From NCBI GenBank assembly GCA_011772275.1, contig WVZU01000294.1, positions 1-7,404 of the forward strand: DNA of 7,404 bases. The letters run 5' to 3'. Positions 1 through 5,420 of the stretch are shown one piece after another. The position numbers were made by a program, and so were the translations under genes. Within the stretch, counting starts at the first letter, position 1, and every line of letters starts with the position of its first letter. The notes under the pieces are model-generated. The model had not been told where the DNA came from and ran no database searches. It saw only the letters and a program-made list of their open reading frames with translations. This DNA comes from Planctomycetales bacterium (GTDB taxonomy: Bacteria; Planctomycetota; Planctomycetia; Pirellulales; UBA7805).

Positions 1-4
1 AATC

Positions 5-123
5 ACCCACCGCGATCCGCCCAAGCACCCCGGCTGCTAAACGTCAACAGCGAAGATACGACAACCGCCTGATCCGCGGTCAACCCACAGCAGCCGGGGT
101 GCTGAATGACCCACCGCAATCCG
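5..123. repeat. 15-bp inverted repeat bracketed by a direct repeat
   Basis: AGCACCCCGGCTGCT at 24-38 has its exact reverse complement, AGCAGCCGGGGTGCT, at 89-103, with 50 bp between the arms. Outside the arms, ACCCACCGCGATCCG (5-19) and ACCCACCGCAATCCG (109-123) form a direct repeat with 14 of 15 bases identical. This arrangement resembles an interspersed palindromic element or a small non-autonomous mobile remnant. The arms could also fold as a long-loop hairpin in RNA. The sequence alone does not distinguish these, and no transposase is present. Confidence 0.6.
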
Positions 124-314
124 GCGACAAGGGACGGAAACTTCAAAAGCGAGCGATGTGATTGATTTGAACGACAGCATTTCGCGCAGGCACCATTCCA
201 TCCTTCACAGAAAGCCTCAAAGCGACCACGAGCCTCCAGAGAACAAGTCGCGAACGTAAGTCCTTCCACCGTCAAGGAAGGGCGAAACAAGCCCCTATGC
301 GGGCTCGGTCATTT

Positions 315-343
315 AGCCCGTGGTCCGTCCGGGCTGGATTTTT
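315..343 (+). terminator. Weak intrinsic-terminator-like hairpin (+ strand)
   Basis: AGCCCG (315-320) pairs with CGGGCT (330-335) around a 9-nt loop. After GGA there is a run of five T (339-343). On the plus strand this has the shape of a weak intrinsic terminator, although no plus-strand gene precedes it within the window. Read on the minus strand, just past the stop at 357-359, it lacks a U-tract, so it is not a canonical terminator for that gene. Confidence 0.25.
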
Positions 344-356
344 CCCCGCACCGCGC

Positions 357-1379
357 CTACAAGCCCGGGAAGGTCGTCAGCCACAAAAACGGTTGATCGC
401 TCTCGTCCAAGCGAACCTCGTACTGCATGTGGACCTGCCTGAGGATCTCTTTGAGCAGCGCTGCAGTATGGGTTTTTTTGAGGCGGATCAGCACCAGCCT
501 TCGCTGCGGCTCGATCCGACGCCGGGCCAGGCTGTTATGGTCCCAGAGGACGGGGACGCCGATCCGAGCGGCCAATTCCTGCACGGCGCTGGCCAGCGAG
601 ACTTTGATGGCCTGGGTTTGTTCTCGCTGCAACAAGCCGGGAATCAAGCGGCCGGGCGCCTTGGAGCTGGGCCAGCCCACCGGCCAGTGTTCCTCCGAAT
701 CGCGGCTGTCCCGCACCGCATAACTTAACCTGCCCTCGTGAAGCTGCGGGCGCATCACCAGGCCGGCAGGGCGCAGCGTGGCGGCCAGAGCGGTACCGAG
801 CGAGATGCCTTGCAATTCGTCCTGAACGGGGGGGGCCTCGCGCAAGGCGTCTCGTGCCGCGTCGTCGGCTTTGAGCGGGTAGGCCAGTTGGCCAGCCAGT
901 TGCTTGACCAGCTGTGTGGGATCGGCACCCAGCGTTGACTGGCGGACTTCCTTTTTCAAGTCGGTGGTCACCTGATTCAGTCGGTGCGGCGTGAGGCCAA
1001 AGGTCGAAGGCCGCGCCGTGGGCTCGATCGGATCCGCCAGTTTCAGGTCCAGCACCCAGCGGGCCAACCCCTCCGCGTCGCGGGGCGTGAACGGATCGCG
1101 GGGGGGCAGGGTGATCGAGCCGTCTTCGTTCAGGTAGCCGGTCACCCGGTAAATTGGTCGCGCCGCGGTCCCGGCGTTGTGAATTTCCAATTGGTCATCA
1201 GGCCGCGATCCGCGAATCGACACCCGCCGAAACCCAGCCGCGGCCAGACGCTGGCCCCACTCCTGCGGCGCCGTCAGGGGGGCCCGCTTGCCCATGACCA
1301 GTTCGACGTCGACCGTCGGGGTCGCAGCCGAGATGGTATAAAAGACAAACAGGCACAACCCGTATGCGGAAGCAACCAT
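357..1379 (-). CDS. Exported protein with two STN-like modules
   Basis: The product is about 340 residues and of unknown function. The start chosen is ATG at 1379-1377: it has AAAGG six bases upstream and opens directly with a Sec-type signal peptide (hydrophobic residues about 6-19, likely cleavage near ISAAT). A longer TTG start at 1409 would put charged residues before the signal. After an N-terminal domain (about 40-115), two modules with a beta-alpha-beta pattern follow at about 153-222 and 257-336. Each ends in a segment of the type 'aL...L...gL.y.....d..l.v' (ISLGTALAATLRPAGLVMR; THTAALLKEILRQVHMQYEV). This resembles the STN/N0 fold at the N-termini of secretins and TonB-dependent receptors, but no secretin channel or TonB barrel follows, so it is probably a periplasmic or surface protein. 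It is transcribed divergently from the 1501 gene, with a TATAAT upstream. The STN assignment rests on pattern only. Confidence 0.75.
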   Translation of the reverse strand: MVASAYGLCLFVFYTISAATPTVDVELVMGKRAPLTAPQEWGQRLAAAGFRRVSIRGSRPDDQLEIHNAGTAARPIYRVTGYLNEDGSITLPPRDPFTPRDAEGLARWVLDLKLADPIEPTARPSTFGLTPHRLNQVTTDLKKEVRQSTLGADPTQLVKQLAGQLAYPLKADDAARDALREAPPVQDELQGISLGTALAATLRPAGLVMRPQLHEGRLSYAVRDSRDSEEHWPVGWPSSKAPGRLIPGLLQREQTQAIKVSLASAVQELAARIGVPVLWDHNSLARRRIEPQRRLVLIRLKKTHTAALLKEILRQVHMQYEVRLDESDQPFLWLTTFPGL

Positions 1380-1426
1380 CGAGGACCTTTCGAGAACCGC
1401 TGGAACCAATGGAAGGTGGCCCCCGC

Positions 1427-1432
1427 ATTATA
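1427..1432 (-). promoter_or_regulatory. Consensus -10 box (TATAAT) for the STN-like gene
   Basis: Read on the minus strand, positions 1432-1427 are a perfect TATAAT inside a GC-rich spacer. Transcription would begin near 1420, leaving a leader of about 40 nt before the ATG at 1379. That fits the shorter start, because the TTG at 1409 would lie only about 11 nt inside the transcript. No good -35 hexamer is seen at 16-18 bp. Confidence 0.45.
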
Positions 1433-1465
1433 CCCGCCAATCGGCCCAGGCGCCTGCACGTTGTG

Positions 1466-1494
1466 TTGTGAGGCCGCTGAGGATCTGCTAGCAT
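1466..1494 (+). promoter_or_regulatory. Possible sigma70 promoter of the 1501 operon, perhaps leaderless
   Basis: TTGTGA (1466-1471), a 17-bp spacer and TAGCAT (1489-1494) each match 4 of 6 consensus positions. Initiation about 7 bp downstream of the -10 would fall at or next to the ATG at 1501. The only Shine-Dalgarno-like sequence, GAGGA at 1479-1483, is 17 nt from that ATG, too far to serve it. A leaderless mRNA is therefore possible, as an inference from spacing. Confidence 0.35.
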
Positions 1495-1500
1495 GACCGT

Positions 1501-2232
1501 ATGGTGCAGGTCCAGCTGGCATTACTTTTCGCGGGCATCGACGATTGGCTGCAGTTTCTCGTGCCGGCAGTCTTCGTGATCATCTGGATCGTCAGCCAGT
1601 TCATGGGCATGGTCGGTCAAAAACCGGCCCGGCCACGCCGCCAGCCGGGGCAGCCGCAACAACCCGGTCGGGGTCTGGCTGACCAAATCGATGCTTTTCT
1701 CAAGCAGGTCCAGCAGGCCCAACAGGACCAGCAGGATCGAGCCCGTGGGAAGGTGCGGCCCCAACGGGCCGCACCGCCGCAACCGGCCGAGATGCCCGGC
1801 GCCCCGCGACGGCGGCCGGAACCGCTGGCCGGGCCACAGCAGCCCGAGGTGGTCGAAGCGGAACTGATCGAACCGGAACGGGTCGAGCCGCCGCCGGTCA
1901 AACTCCGCAGGGCGGCCCGCCAGCAAAAATCCCCTCCCCGGCACGGTCGCCCCCCGCAGGCCATACCGGTCGAACGGGCGACGGCAGAACCGGTCGATCT
2001 GGCGGACGAGAAGATGGCCGAACACATGCAGCAGGTGTTCGACCACGAAGTCGGCGCGCTGGCCGATACTTCGGACGCGATCCATGAAAAAGACGCGATC
2101 AAGAAAGGATCCCCGACGGTGGAAATTCCCACCACCGCGCAAGCCATCCGCGACATGCTGGCCGAACCCCAGTCGGTGCGGAAGGCGGTGATCCTCAGCG
2201 AAATTTTGCGACGCCCGGAACCGCGCTGGTAA
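1501..2232 (+). CDS. Single-pass membrane protein with conserved C-terminal helix motif, function unknown
   Basis: The product has 243 residues. One strong membrane segment lies near the N-terminus (about residues 17-38, rich in Phe, Val, Ile and Trp). It is followed by a long Pro/Gln/Arg-rich linker (about 40-170) that is probably disordered and cytoplasmic or periplasmic. An acidic, helix-prone part leads to a compact C-terminal motif (about 210-243) containing [20 protein letters not shown] and ending in LRRPEPRW. From memory, similar 'mL..pqs.R.AiiLsEIL.RP' tails recur in planctomycete proteins of this size, but I know no assigned function. It is first in an operon with the dehydrogenase, whose ATG overlaps its TAA. 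The start at 1501 is uncertain because no close ribosome binding site is seen; an ATG at 1493 is in another frame. The middle is too compositionally biased for reliable homology. Confidence 0.75.
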   Translation: MVQVQLALLFAGIDDWLQFLVPAVFVIIWIVSQFMGMVGQKPARPRRQPGQPQQPGRGLADQIDAFLKQVQQAQQDQQDRARGKVRPQRAAPPQPAEMPGAPRRRPEPLAGPQQPEVVEAELIEPERVEPPPVKLRRAARQQKSPPRHGRPPQAIPVERATAEPVDLADEKMAEHMQQVFDHEVGALADTSDAIHEKDAIKKGSPTVEIPTTAQAIRDMLAEPQSVRKAVILSEILRRPEPRW

Positions 2233-3143
2233 TGGAAGTCTCTCCCGCCAAAACAAAGCTGGGCTGGATCGGCACCGGCGTGATGGGCAGCAGCATGTGC
2301 GGGCACCTCATCGATGCCGGGTTCGCGATGACGGTTACCAACCGTACCCGCAGCAAGGCCGAACCACTGTTGGCCCAAGGCGCCGCCTGGGCGGACAGTC
2401 CTCGAACGGTAGCTGCCGCCTCGGACGTCGTGTTCACCATCGTCGGCTTTCCCGCCGAACTGCGGGATGTCGTCCTGGGCCCGGAAGGAACGTTGCAGGG
2501 GTGCCGCCGCGGCAGCCTCATCGTGGACATGACGACCAGCCAGCCGTCCCTGGCGATCGAGATTGCTCAGCGGGCAGCCGAACGCGAGGTGATCAGCCTG
2601 GACGCTCCCGTCTCCGGCGGCGACGTCGGGGCCCGACAAGCAAAACTGTCCATCATGATCGGCGGCGACCGCCATGCCGTCGCCGCCTTGCAGCCCTGCT
2701 GGGAGGCCATGGGCCAGACGATCGTGCACCAGGGCGGGCCCGGCGCCGGCCAGCATTCCAAGATGGTCAACCAGACACTGATCGCCAGCGGAATGATCGG
2801 GGTCTGCGAGGCGTTGCTGTACGCCTACCGCGCAGGTCTGGACCTGGAAACGGTCCTGCAATCGGTCGCCTCCGGAGCAGCCGGCAGCTGGTCACTGTCC
2901 CACCTGGGACCGCGGATCATCGCCAATAACTTCCAGCCAGGCTTCTTCGTGGAACATTTTATCAAGGATATGGGGATGGCGTTGGAAGAAGCCCAACGGA
3001 TGGGGATCGCCCTCCCAGGGCTCGGACTGGCTCACCAACTCTACCTGGCTCTGGCCGCCCAAGGCCACGGCCGCGACGGCACGCATGCCCTCCAGCTGGC
3101 CCTGGCCTCGCTGTCCGGCATCGACTGGCAGACACGGCCCTAA
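2232..3143 (+). CDS. NAD(P)-dependent beta-hydroxyacid dehydrogenase (3-hydroxyisobutyrate dehydrogenase family)
   Basis: This 303-residue cytoplasmic oxidoreductase has the usual family length. The N-terminal Rossmann fold shows G14-T-G-V-M-G19. N37-R38-T39 at the end of the second strand suggests a preference for NADP(H), since an Arg there usually replaces the NAD-selecting Asp. The substrate-binding signature is D124[10 protein letters not shown]134. [14 protein letters not shown] carries the catalytic Lys177 and Asn180. K245-D246 in the C-terminal helical domain matches the conserved KD pair that closes over the substrate. The family reduces or oxidises small hydroxyacid/semialdehyde pairs: 3-hydroxyisobutyrate, tartronate semialdehyde, succinic or glyoxylic semialdehydes. 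The exact substrate cannot be assigned and no pathway genes are adjacent. Translation is probably coupled to the upstream membrane protein through the TAATG overlap; no independent Shine-Dalgarno is close. Confidence 0.9.
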   Translation: MEVSPAKTKLGWIGTGVMGSSMCGHLIDAGFAMTVTNRTRSKAEPLLAQGAAWADSPRTVAAASDVVFTIVGFPAELRDVVLGPEGTLQGCRRGSLIVDMTTSQPSLAIEIAQRAAEREVISLDAPVSGGDVGARQAKLSIMIGGDRHAVAALQPCWEAMGQTIVHQGGPGAGQHSKMVNQTLIASGMIGVCEALLYAYRAGLDLETVLQSVASGAAGSWSLSHLGPRIIANNFQPGFFVEHFIKDMGMALEEAQRMGIALPGLGLAHQLYLALAAQGHGRDGTHALQLALASLSGIDWQTRP

Positions 3144-3171
3144 AGGGACAGACGCCGCCGCTGGCAAGCGG

Positions 3172-3256
3172 GTGAAGAGTGAAGAGTGAAGAGTGAAGAG
3201 TGAAGAGTGAAGAGGGAAGGAGTGAAGAGGGAAGGGGGAAGGGGGAAGGGTGAAGG
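3172..3256. repeat. Heptamer tandem repeat array (GTGAAGA/GGGAAGG)
   Basis: Six perfect copies of GTGAAGA occupy 3172-3213. They are followed by GGGAAGG (3214-3220), one extra A (3221), GTGAAGA (3222-3228), three GGGAAGG copies (3229-3249) and GTGAAGG (3250-3256). This makes twelve heptamers in register apart from a single inserted base. The plus strand is entirely purine except for the T of each GTGAAG unit. It starts 29 bp after the dehydrogenase stop and is not part of any credible gene. Such 7-bp arrays mutate by slippage and vary in copy number between strains. Confidence 0.95.
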
Positions 3257-3328
3257 AGCCAGCTTTGGGGTCGATTTTGGCGGCCTCCTCCTGAGTTCGC
3301 TTCTTGCATTTTCTCTCTCCGATCCATC

Positions 3329-3358
3329 TTGCGAGCGGCTGGTGAACAGCTTTAGAAT
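3329..3358 (+). promoter_or_regulatory. Candidate sigma70 promoter for the 29-codon basic gene
   Basis: TTGCGA (3329-3334), an 18-bp spacer and TAGAAT (3353-3358) form a plausible promoter. The -10 matches 5 of 6 and the -35 matches 4 of 6 consensus bases. Transcription would start near 3365, giving a leader of about 30 nt that contains the GGAG ribosome binding site of the GTG at 3397. Confidence 0.45.
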
Positions 3359-3396
3359 GACCGGTTTGCCATTGAAGACTTGAGTTGGAGAACAGC

Positions 3397-3486
3397 GTGG
3401 GTACCAAGAAGACCGGTAAGGGTCGCCGCAAGGTGGGCCGCAAGAAGCGGCGGATGCGAGCGAAGATTCGGCATCGCAAGAAGTAA
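3397..3486 (+). CDS. 29-residue extremely basic protein, ribosomal-protein-like
   Basis: A GTG start at 3397 is preceded by GGAG (3387-3390) with an ideal 6-nt spacing, and the frame closes with TAA at 3484-3486. The peptide begins MGTKKTGKGRRK and ends KIRHRKK. It has 9 Lys, 8 Arg and 1 His in 29 residues, no acidic residue and no Cys. Size and composition resemble tiny RNA-binding ribosomal proteins such as bTHX and the short bacterial AURKAIP1/COX24-domain (bS22-like) proteins, whose core is also a run of K/R with spaced Met and Thr/Ile. The ribosomal role is inferred, not shown. It has its own candidate promoter and stands alone between the dehydrogenase and scpB. It falls below usual gene-calling length limits, so it is easily missed. 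Confidence 0.7.
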   Translation: MGTKKTGKGRRKVGRKKRRMRAKIRHRKK

Positions 3487-3926
3487 CGTCATTGCCGCAG
3501 GAAGGGGGCGTGGCACATCGTTCTGTAGCCTCGGGGTCTCATTTGCGGACCACCATTCCGTCCTGCCCGGACCCGACCGTCAGTTCGGCTGTCTGCCAGC
3601 CAGGTTCCAGCTAACTCCATTAGCATAGTAAAGCCCGCTGAAGGTGCGATGTTTTCAGCACGCATCCAGCGCAGGGTCGGCTACAGCCAAACGTGTTATT
3701 TGCACTCGCGATCCCGTCATCTAAATCAACCGACAAAATACCGACAGCCCGCGCGAAACCGACCTGCCGCCTGGTGAAATTTTTTCCCAGCGCGTCCAGC
3801 TGGGGGCGCGTCGCCCTGGATACTCCCCCCGGCGGCGAGGTTGGTCTGGGGAACGGGGCCGTCGCACCGCAGATGGCTGAAGAGAAATCCGGCTTAGCCG
3901 GTTCAGGGGTTTAGCGGCAGGTTGCG
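3487..3926 (+). other. Long intergenic region upstream of scpB
   Basis: These 440 bp hold no gene I can support. A 73-codon plus-strand frame at 3693-3914 has no recognisable domain, no ribosome binding site and biased composition. Small stem-loops are present: CCCAGC/GCTGGG (3786-3791/3799-3804), preceded rather than followed by T, and CCGGC-TTA-GCCGG (3889-3901), 25 bp before scpB. I searched by eye for SRP RNA, tmRNA, 6S RNA and tRNA signatures and saw none. The 3' end of the basic-gene mRNA and the scpB leader must lie here. Confidence 0.5.
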
Positions 3927-4814
3927 ATGCCAAACAAGGTTGCCACAGGTCGACAGCTGGCCAGCGTTGCTCTGCGTTTCCATCACCCCTGGGAACGGTG
4001 CACGAGCGGCGGGTGGGGGCAGCCGACCAGCTTGGCCCGGCGGCCGATCGGTGGGGGGGTCCCCTCCCAGCCCTTGGAGGGTGGGTCCCGGTTGAGGCGG
4101 CTGGAGGCCGTACTGTTTCTGGCCAACGAACCGCTGACAAGCCGCCGGCTGGCGCAACTGGCCAGCCTCGCCGACGGAACCCAGGCCCGAACCCTGATCG
4201 GGCAGTTGAACCAGACCTACGACGCCGGTGCCCGGGCCTTCCGGGTCGAAGAGGTGGCCGGCGGCTATCAACTGCGGACCCGCCCCGAATTTTCGCGGTG
4301 GATACGCCGCATGGTCGGCGCGCCCCCCGAAATCCGCATTTCCGGCCCCTCCCTGGAAACCCTGGCCGTGGTGGCCTACCGCCAACCGGTCCTGCGGACG
4401 GAAATCGAGGCGATTCGCGGCGTGCAGTGCGGCGAGATTTTGCGACAATTGATGGAACGTGGTATGGTTCGCATCGTCGGACGCTCCCAGGAACTGGGCC
4501 GCCCCTTCCTGTACGGTACCACCCGGAATTTTTTGCAGATCTTTGGCCTACGCAGTCTTGACGAATTGCCACGGGCCTCTATGCTGCGAAAATCTGAAAC
4601 GGCGGAAAACCGGCAGACGGACGAACCGCAGGAACAGCAGGCCGAGGGAGACTTTCATCCAGCCAGGCATCCACTGGATATCGACCACGACCAACCGTGG
4701 GAAGAAGCTCGCCAGGATCACGACGAAGAAGACGATGACTACGAAGAGGATGACGACGACGACGAGGACGACGAAGAAGAGGATGACGAGGACGACATCG
4801 ACGACGAAGCATAA
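3927..4814 (+). CDS. scpB: Segregation and condensation protein B with polyacidic tail
   Basis: ScpB dimerises and binds ScpA, which bridges it to SMC ATPases in the condensin that organises and segregates the nucleoid. The conserved two-winged-helix core spans about residues 55-216. It opens with RLRRLEAVLFLANEPLTSRR, continues with the family hallmark SLETLAVVAYRQPVLRTEIE (142-161) and IRGVQ, and ends with GRPFLYGTTRNFLQIFGL (191-208). The ATG has AGG five bases upstream (GCAGGTTGCG), which supports a roughly 55-residue N-terminal extension of unknown role. After the core, about 80 extra residues end in a tail (266-294) with 27 of 29 positions Asp or Glu, giving 295 residues against about 190-200 for typical ScpB. 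The tail is encoded by GAN-repeat DNA. scpA, commonly adjacent, is absent. A second acidic gene follows 52 bp downstream, probably co-transcribed. Confidence 0.92.
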   Translation: MPNKVATGRQLASVALRFHHPWERCTSGGWGQPTSLARRPIGGGVPSQPLEGGSRLRRLEAVLFLANEPLTSRRLAQLASLADGTQARTLIGQLNQTYDAGARAFRVEEVAGGYQLRTRPEFSRWIRRMVGAPPEIRISGPSLETLAVVAYRQPVLRTEIEAIRGVQCGEILRQLMERGMVRIVGRSQELGRPFLYGTTRNFLQIFGLRSLDELPRASMLRKSETAENRQTDEPQEQQAEGDFHPARHPLDIDHDQPWEEARQDHDEEDDDYEEDDDDDEDDEEEDDEDDIDDEA

Positions 4815-4866
4815 CGCACCGCAAAATTGAGCGTGTTCTGAAAATAGCAGAGAGGATAAAAGAGCG

Positions 4867-5178
4867 ATGTGGAAAATGATTGCCACCTTGCCGAATACGG
4901 TTTTGCATACGGAAGAAGAGTGGTTCGCCCTGCCCCGAAATGGCCAGCTGCCGATTGAGCTGATGTACAGCGACGACGATCTGGACGACGACGACGACCA
5001 AGACGATCTGGACGACGACGACGATTACGAAGACGACGACGAATACGAAGACGACGACTTCGAAGACGAAGAGTGGGAAGAGGTCGAAGAAGATCTGGAC
5101 GAGGACGGCGAGTGGGACGACGAGGAAGACGAAGATTGGGACGAGGAAGAAGACGATTGGGACTACGAAGAGGAATAG
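4867..5178 (+). CDS. Small polyacidic protein with aromatic spacers, function unknown
   Basis: The product has 103 residues. Residues 1-35 have ordinary composition (MWKMIATLPNTVLHTEEEWF, then ALPRNGQLPIELMYS) and look like a small folded or binding segment. Residues 36-103 contain 54 Asp/Glu in 68 positions. The 14 other residues are mostly single Leu, Tyr, Phe or Trp spaced about every 3-8 residues, including four Trp. There is no signal peptide or membrane segment, so it is probably cytoplasmic. AGAGAGGA (4849-4856) lies about 10 nt before the ATG. A 23-bp direct repeat (4975-4997 and 5002-5024, offset 27 bp) shows the acidic part grew by duplication. Possible roles include nucleic-acid mimicry, a histone-like chaperone, or binding of basic partners or cations; none is demonstrated. 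The adjacent ScpB tail has similar chemistry. Confidence 0.75.
   Translation: MWKMIATLPNTVLHTEEEWFALPRNGQLPIELMYSDDDLDDDDDQDDLDDDDDYEDDDEYEDDDFEDEEWEEVEEDLDEDGEWDDEEDEDWDEEEDDWDYEEE
4975..5024 (+). repeat. 23-bp direct repeat inside the polyacidic gene
   Basis: The same 23 bases occur at 4975-4997 and 5002-5024. Both begin GACGATCTGGACGAC and encode Asp-Asp-Leu followed by an Asp run. The offset is 27 bp, so the reading frame is kept. Together with runs of GAC and GAA codons this marks a slippage-prone stretch. Confidence 0.85.
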
Positions 5179-5277
5179 GTGCTCGATTCGAACGGCCGGT
5201 GGGGGTTTCTTTTCGTGAGGGTGGGGGTTCGTTGGCGGGCCCTTGACCCGGATTGCTCACAAACTTTCTAGCCAGCG

Positions 5278-5295
5278 AAGGCAAATCTTTGCCTT
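5278..5295. other. Perfect small hairpin in the convergent intergenic region
   Basis: AAGGCAA-ATCT-TTGCCTT is a 7-bp stem (8 if the loop closes to two bases) between the converging polyacidic gene and fwdB. It is not followed by a T-run on either strand, so it is not a canonical intrinsic terminator. It could still act as a transcript 3'-end structure shared by both strands. The rest of 5179-5420 shows only short GC-rich direct repeats. Confidence 0.4.
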
Positions 5296-5420
5296 ACGCC
5301 GAGGGCGGGCCGCTGCGAAGGGCCGCGTCTGGATCGTGCGTGGAAGTTCAACTTGCGATGGCGGTGCGGCCTGGCAGAGGCCTGGCGGTTGCTGAGCAGA
5401 TGGCTGGCGAGCGAGCCGGT

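Larger units (their letters stand above)
1..356. other. Non-coding leading region with repeats
   Basis: No convincing gene is seen here. A minus-strand open frame covers 290-3 and runs off toward the window edge, but it crosses the inverted and direct repeats described separately, has Cys/Arg/Ser-rich low-quality composition, and matches no family I recognise. The region lies downstream of the minus-strand STN-like gene, whose stop is at 357-359. Its contents are a 15-bp inverted repeat, a 15-bp near-perfect direct repeat outside it, and a terminator-like hairpin near 315-343. Confidence 0.6.

Noticed and set aside
3..290. Minus-strand 95-residue frame
   Set aside because: It crosses the inverted and direct repeats, has no ribosome binding site evidence and is probably repeat-derived. 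It might be a fragment of a longer gene outside the window, but nothing supports that.
1617..2861. Minus-strand 414-residue frame
   Set aside because: It spans both operon genes antisense. The dehydrogenase on the plus strand has clear motifs, so this is a GC-rich shadow.
3172..3256. CRISPR array
   Set aside because: The units are contiguous 7-mers with no spacers and no cas genes nearby.
3786..3804. Stem CCCAGC/GCTGGG as an intrinsic terminator
   Set aside because: The T-run precedes the hairpin on the plus strand and becomes an A-run on the minus strand, so neither orientation fits.
3693..3914. Plus-strand 73-residue frame before scpB
   Set aside because: No Shine-Dalgarno, no recognised domain and biased composition.
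3721..4572. Minus-strand 283-residue frame
   Set aside because: It is antisense to the conserved scpB core and made of Arg/Pro/Gly shadow sequence.
4548..4886. Minus-strand 112-residue hydrophobic frame rich in Val/Ile/Phe
   Set aside because: It is the antisense reading of the GAN repeats encoding the ScpB acidic tail. Its membrane-like look is a composition artefact.
4739..5284. Minus-strand 181-residue Arg/Ser-rich frame
   Set aside because: It is antisense to the two polyacidic tracts, with runs of Ser and Arg forced by GAC/GAA codons, and matches no domain.
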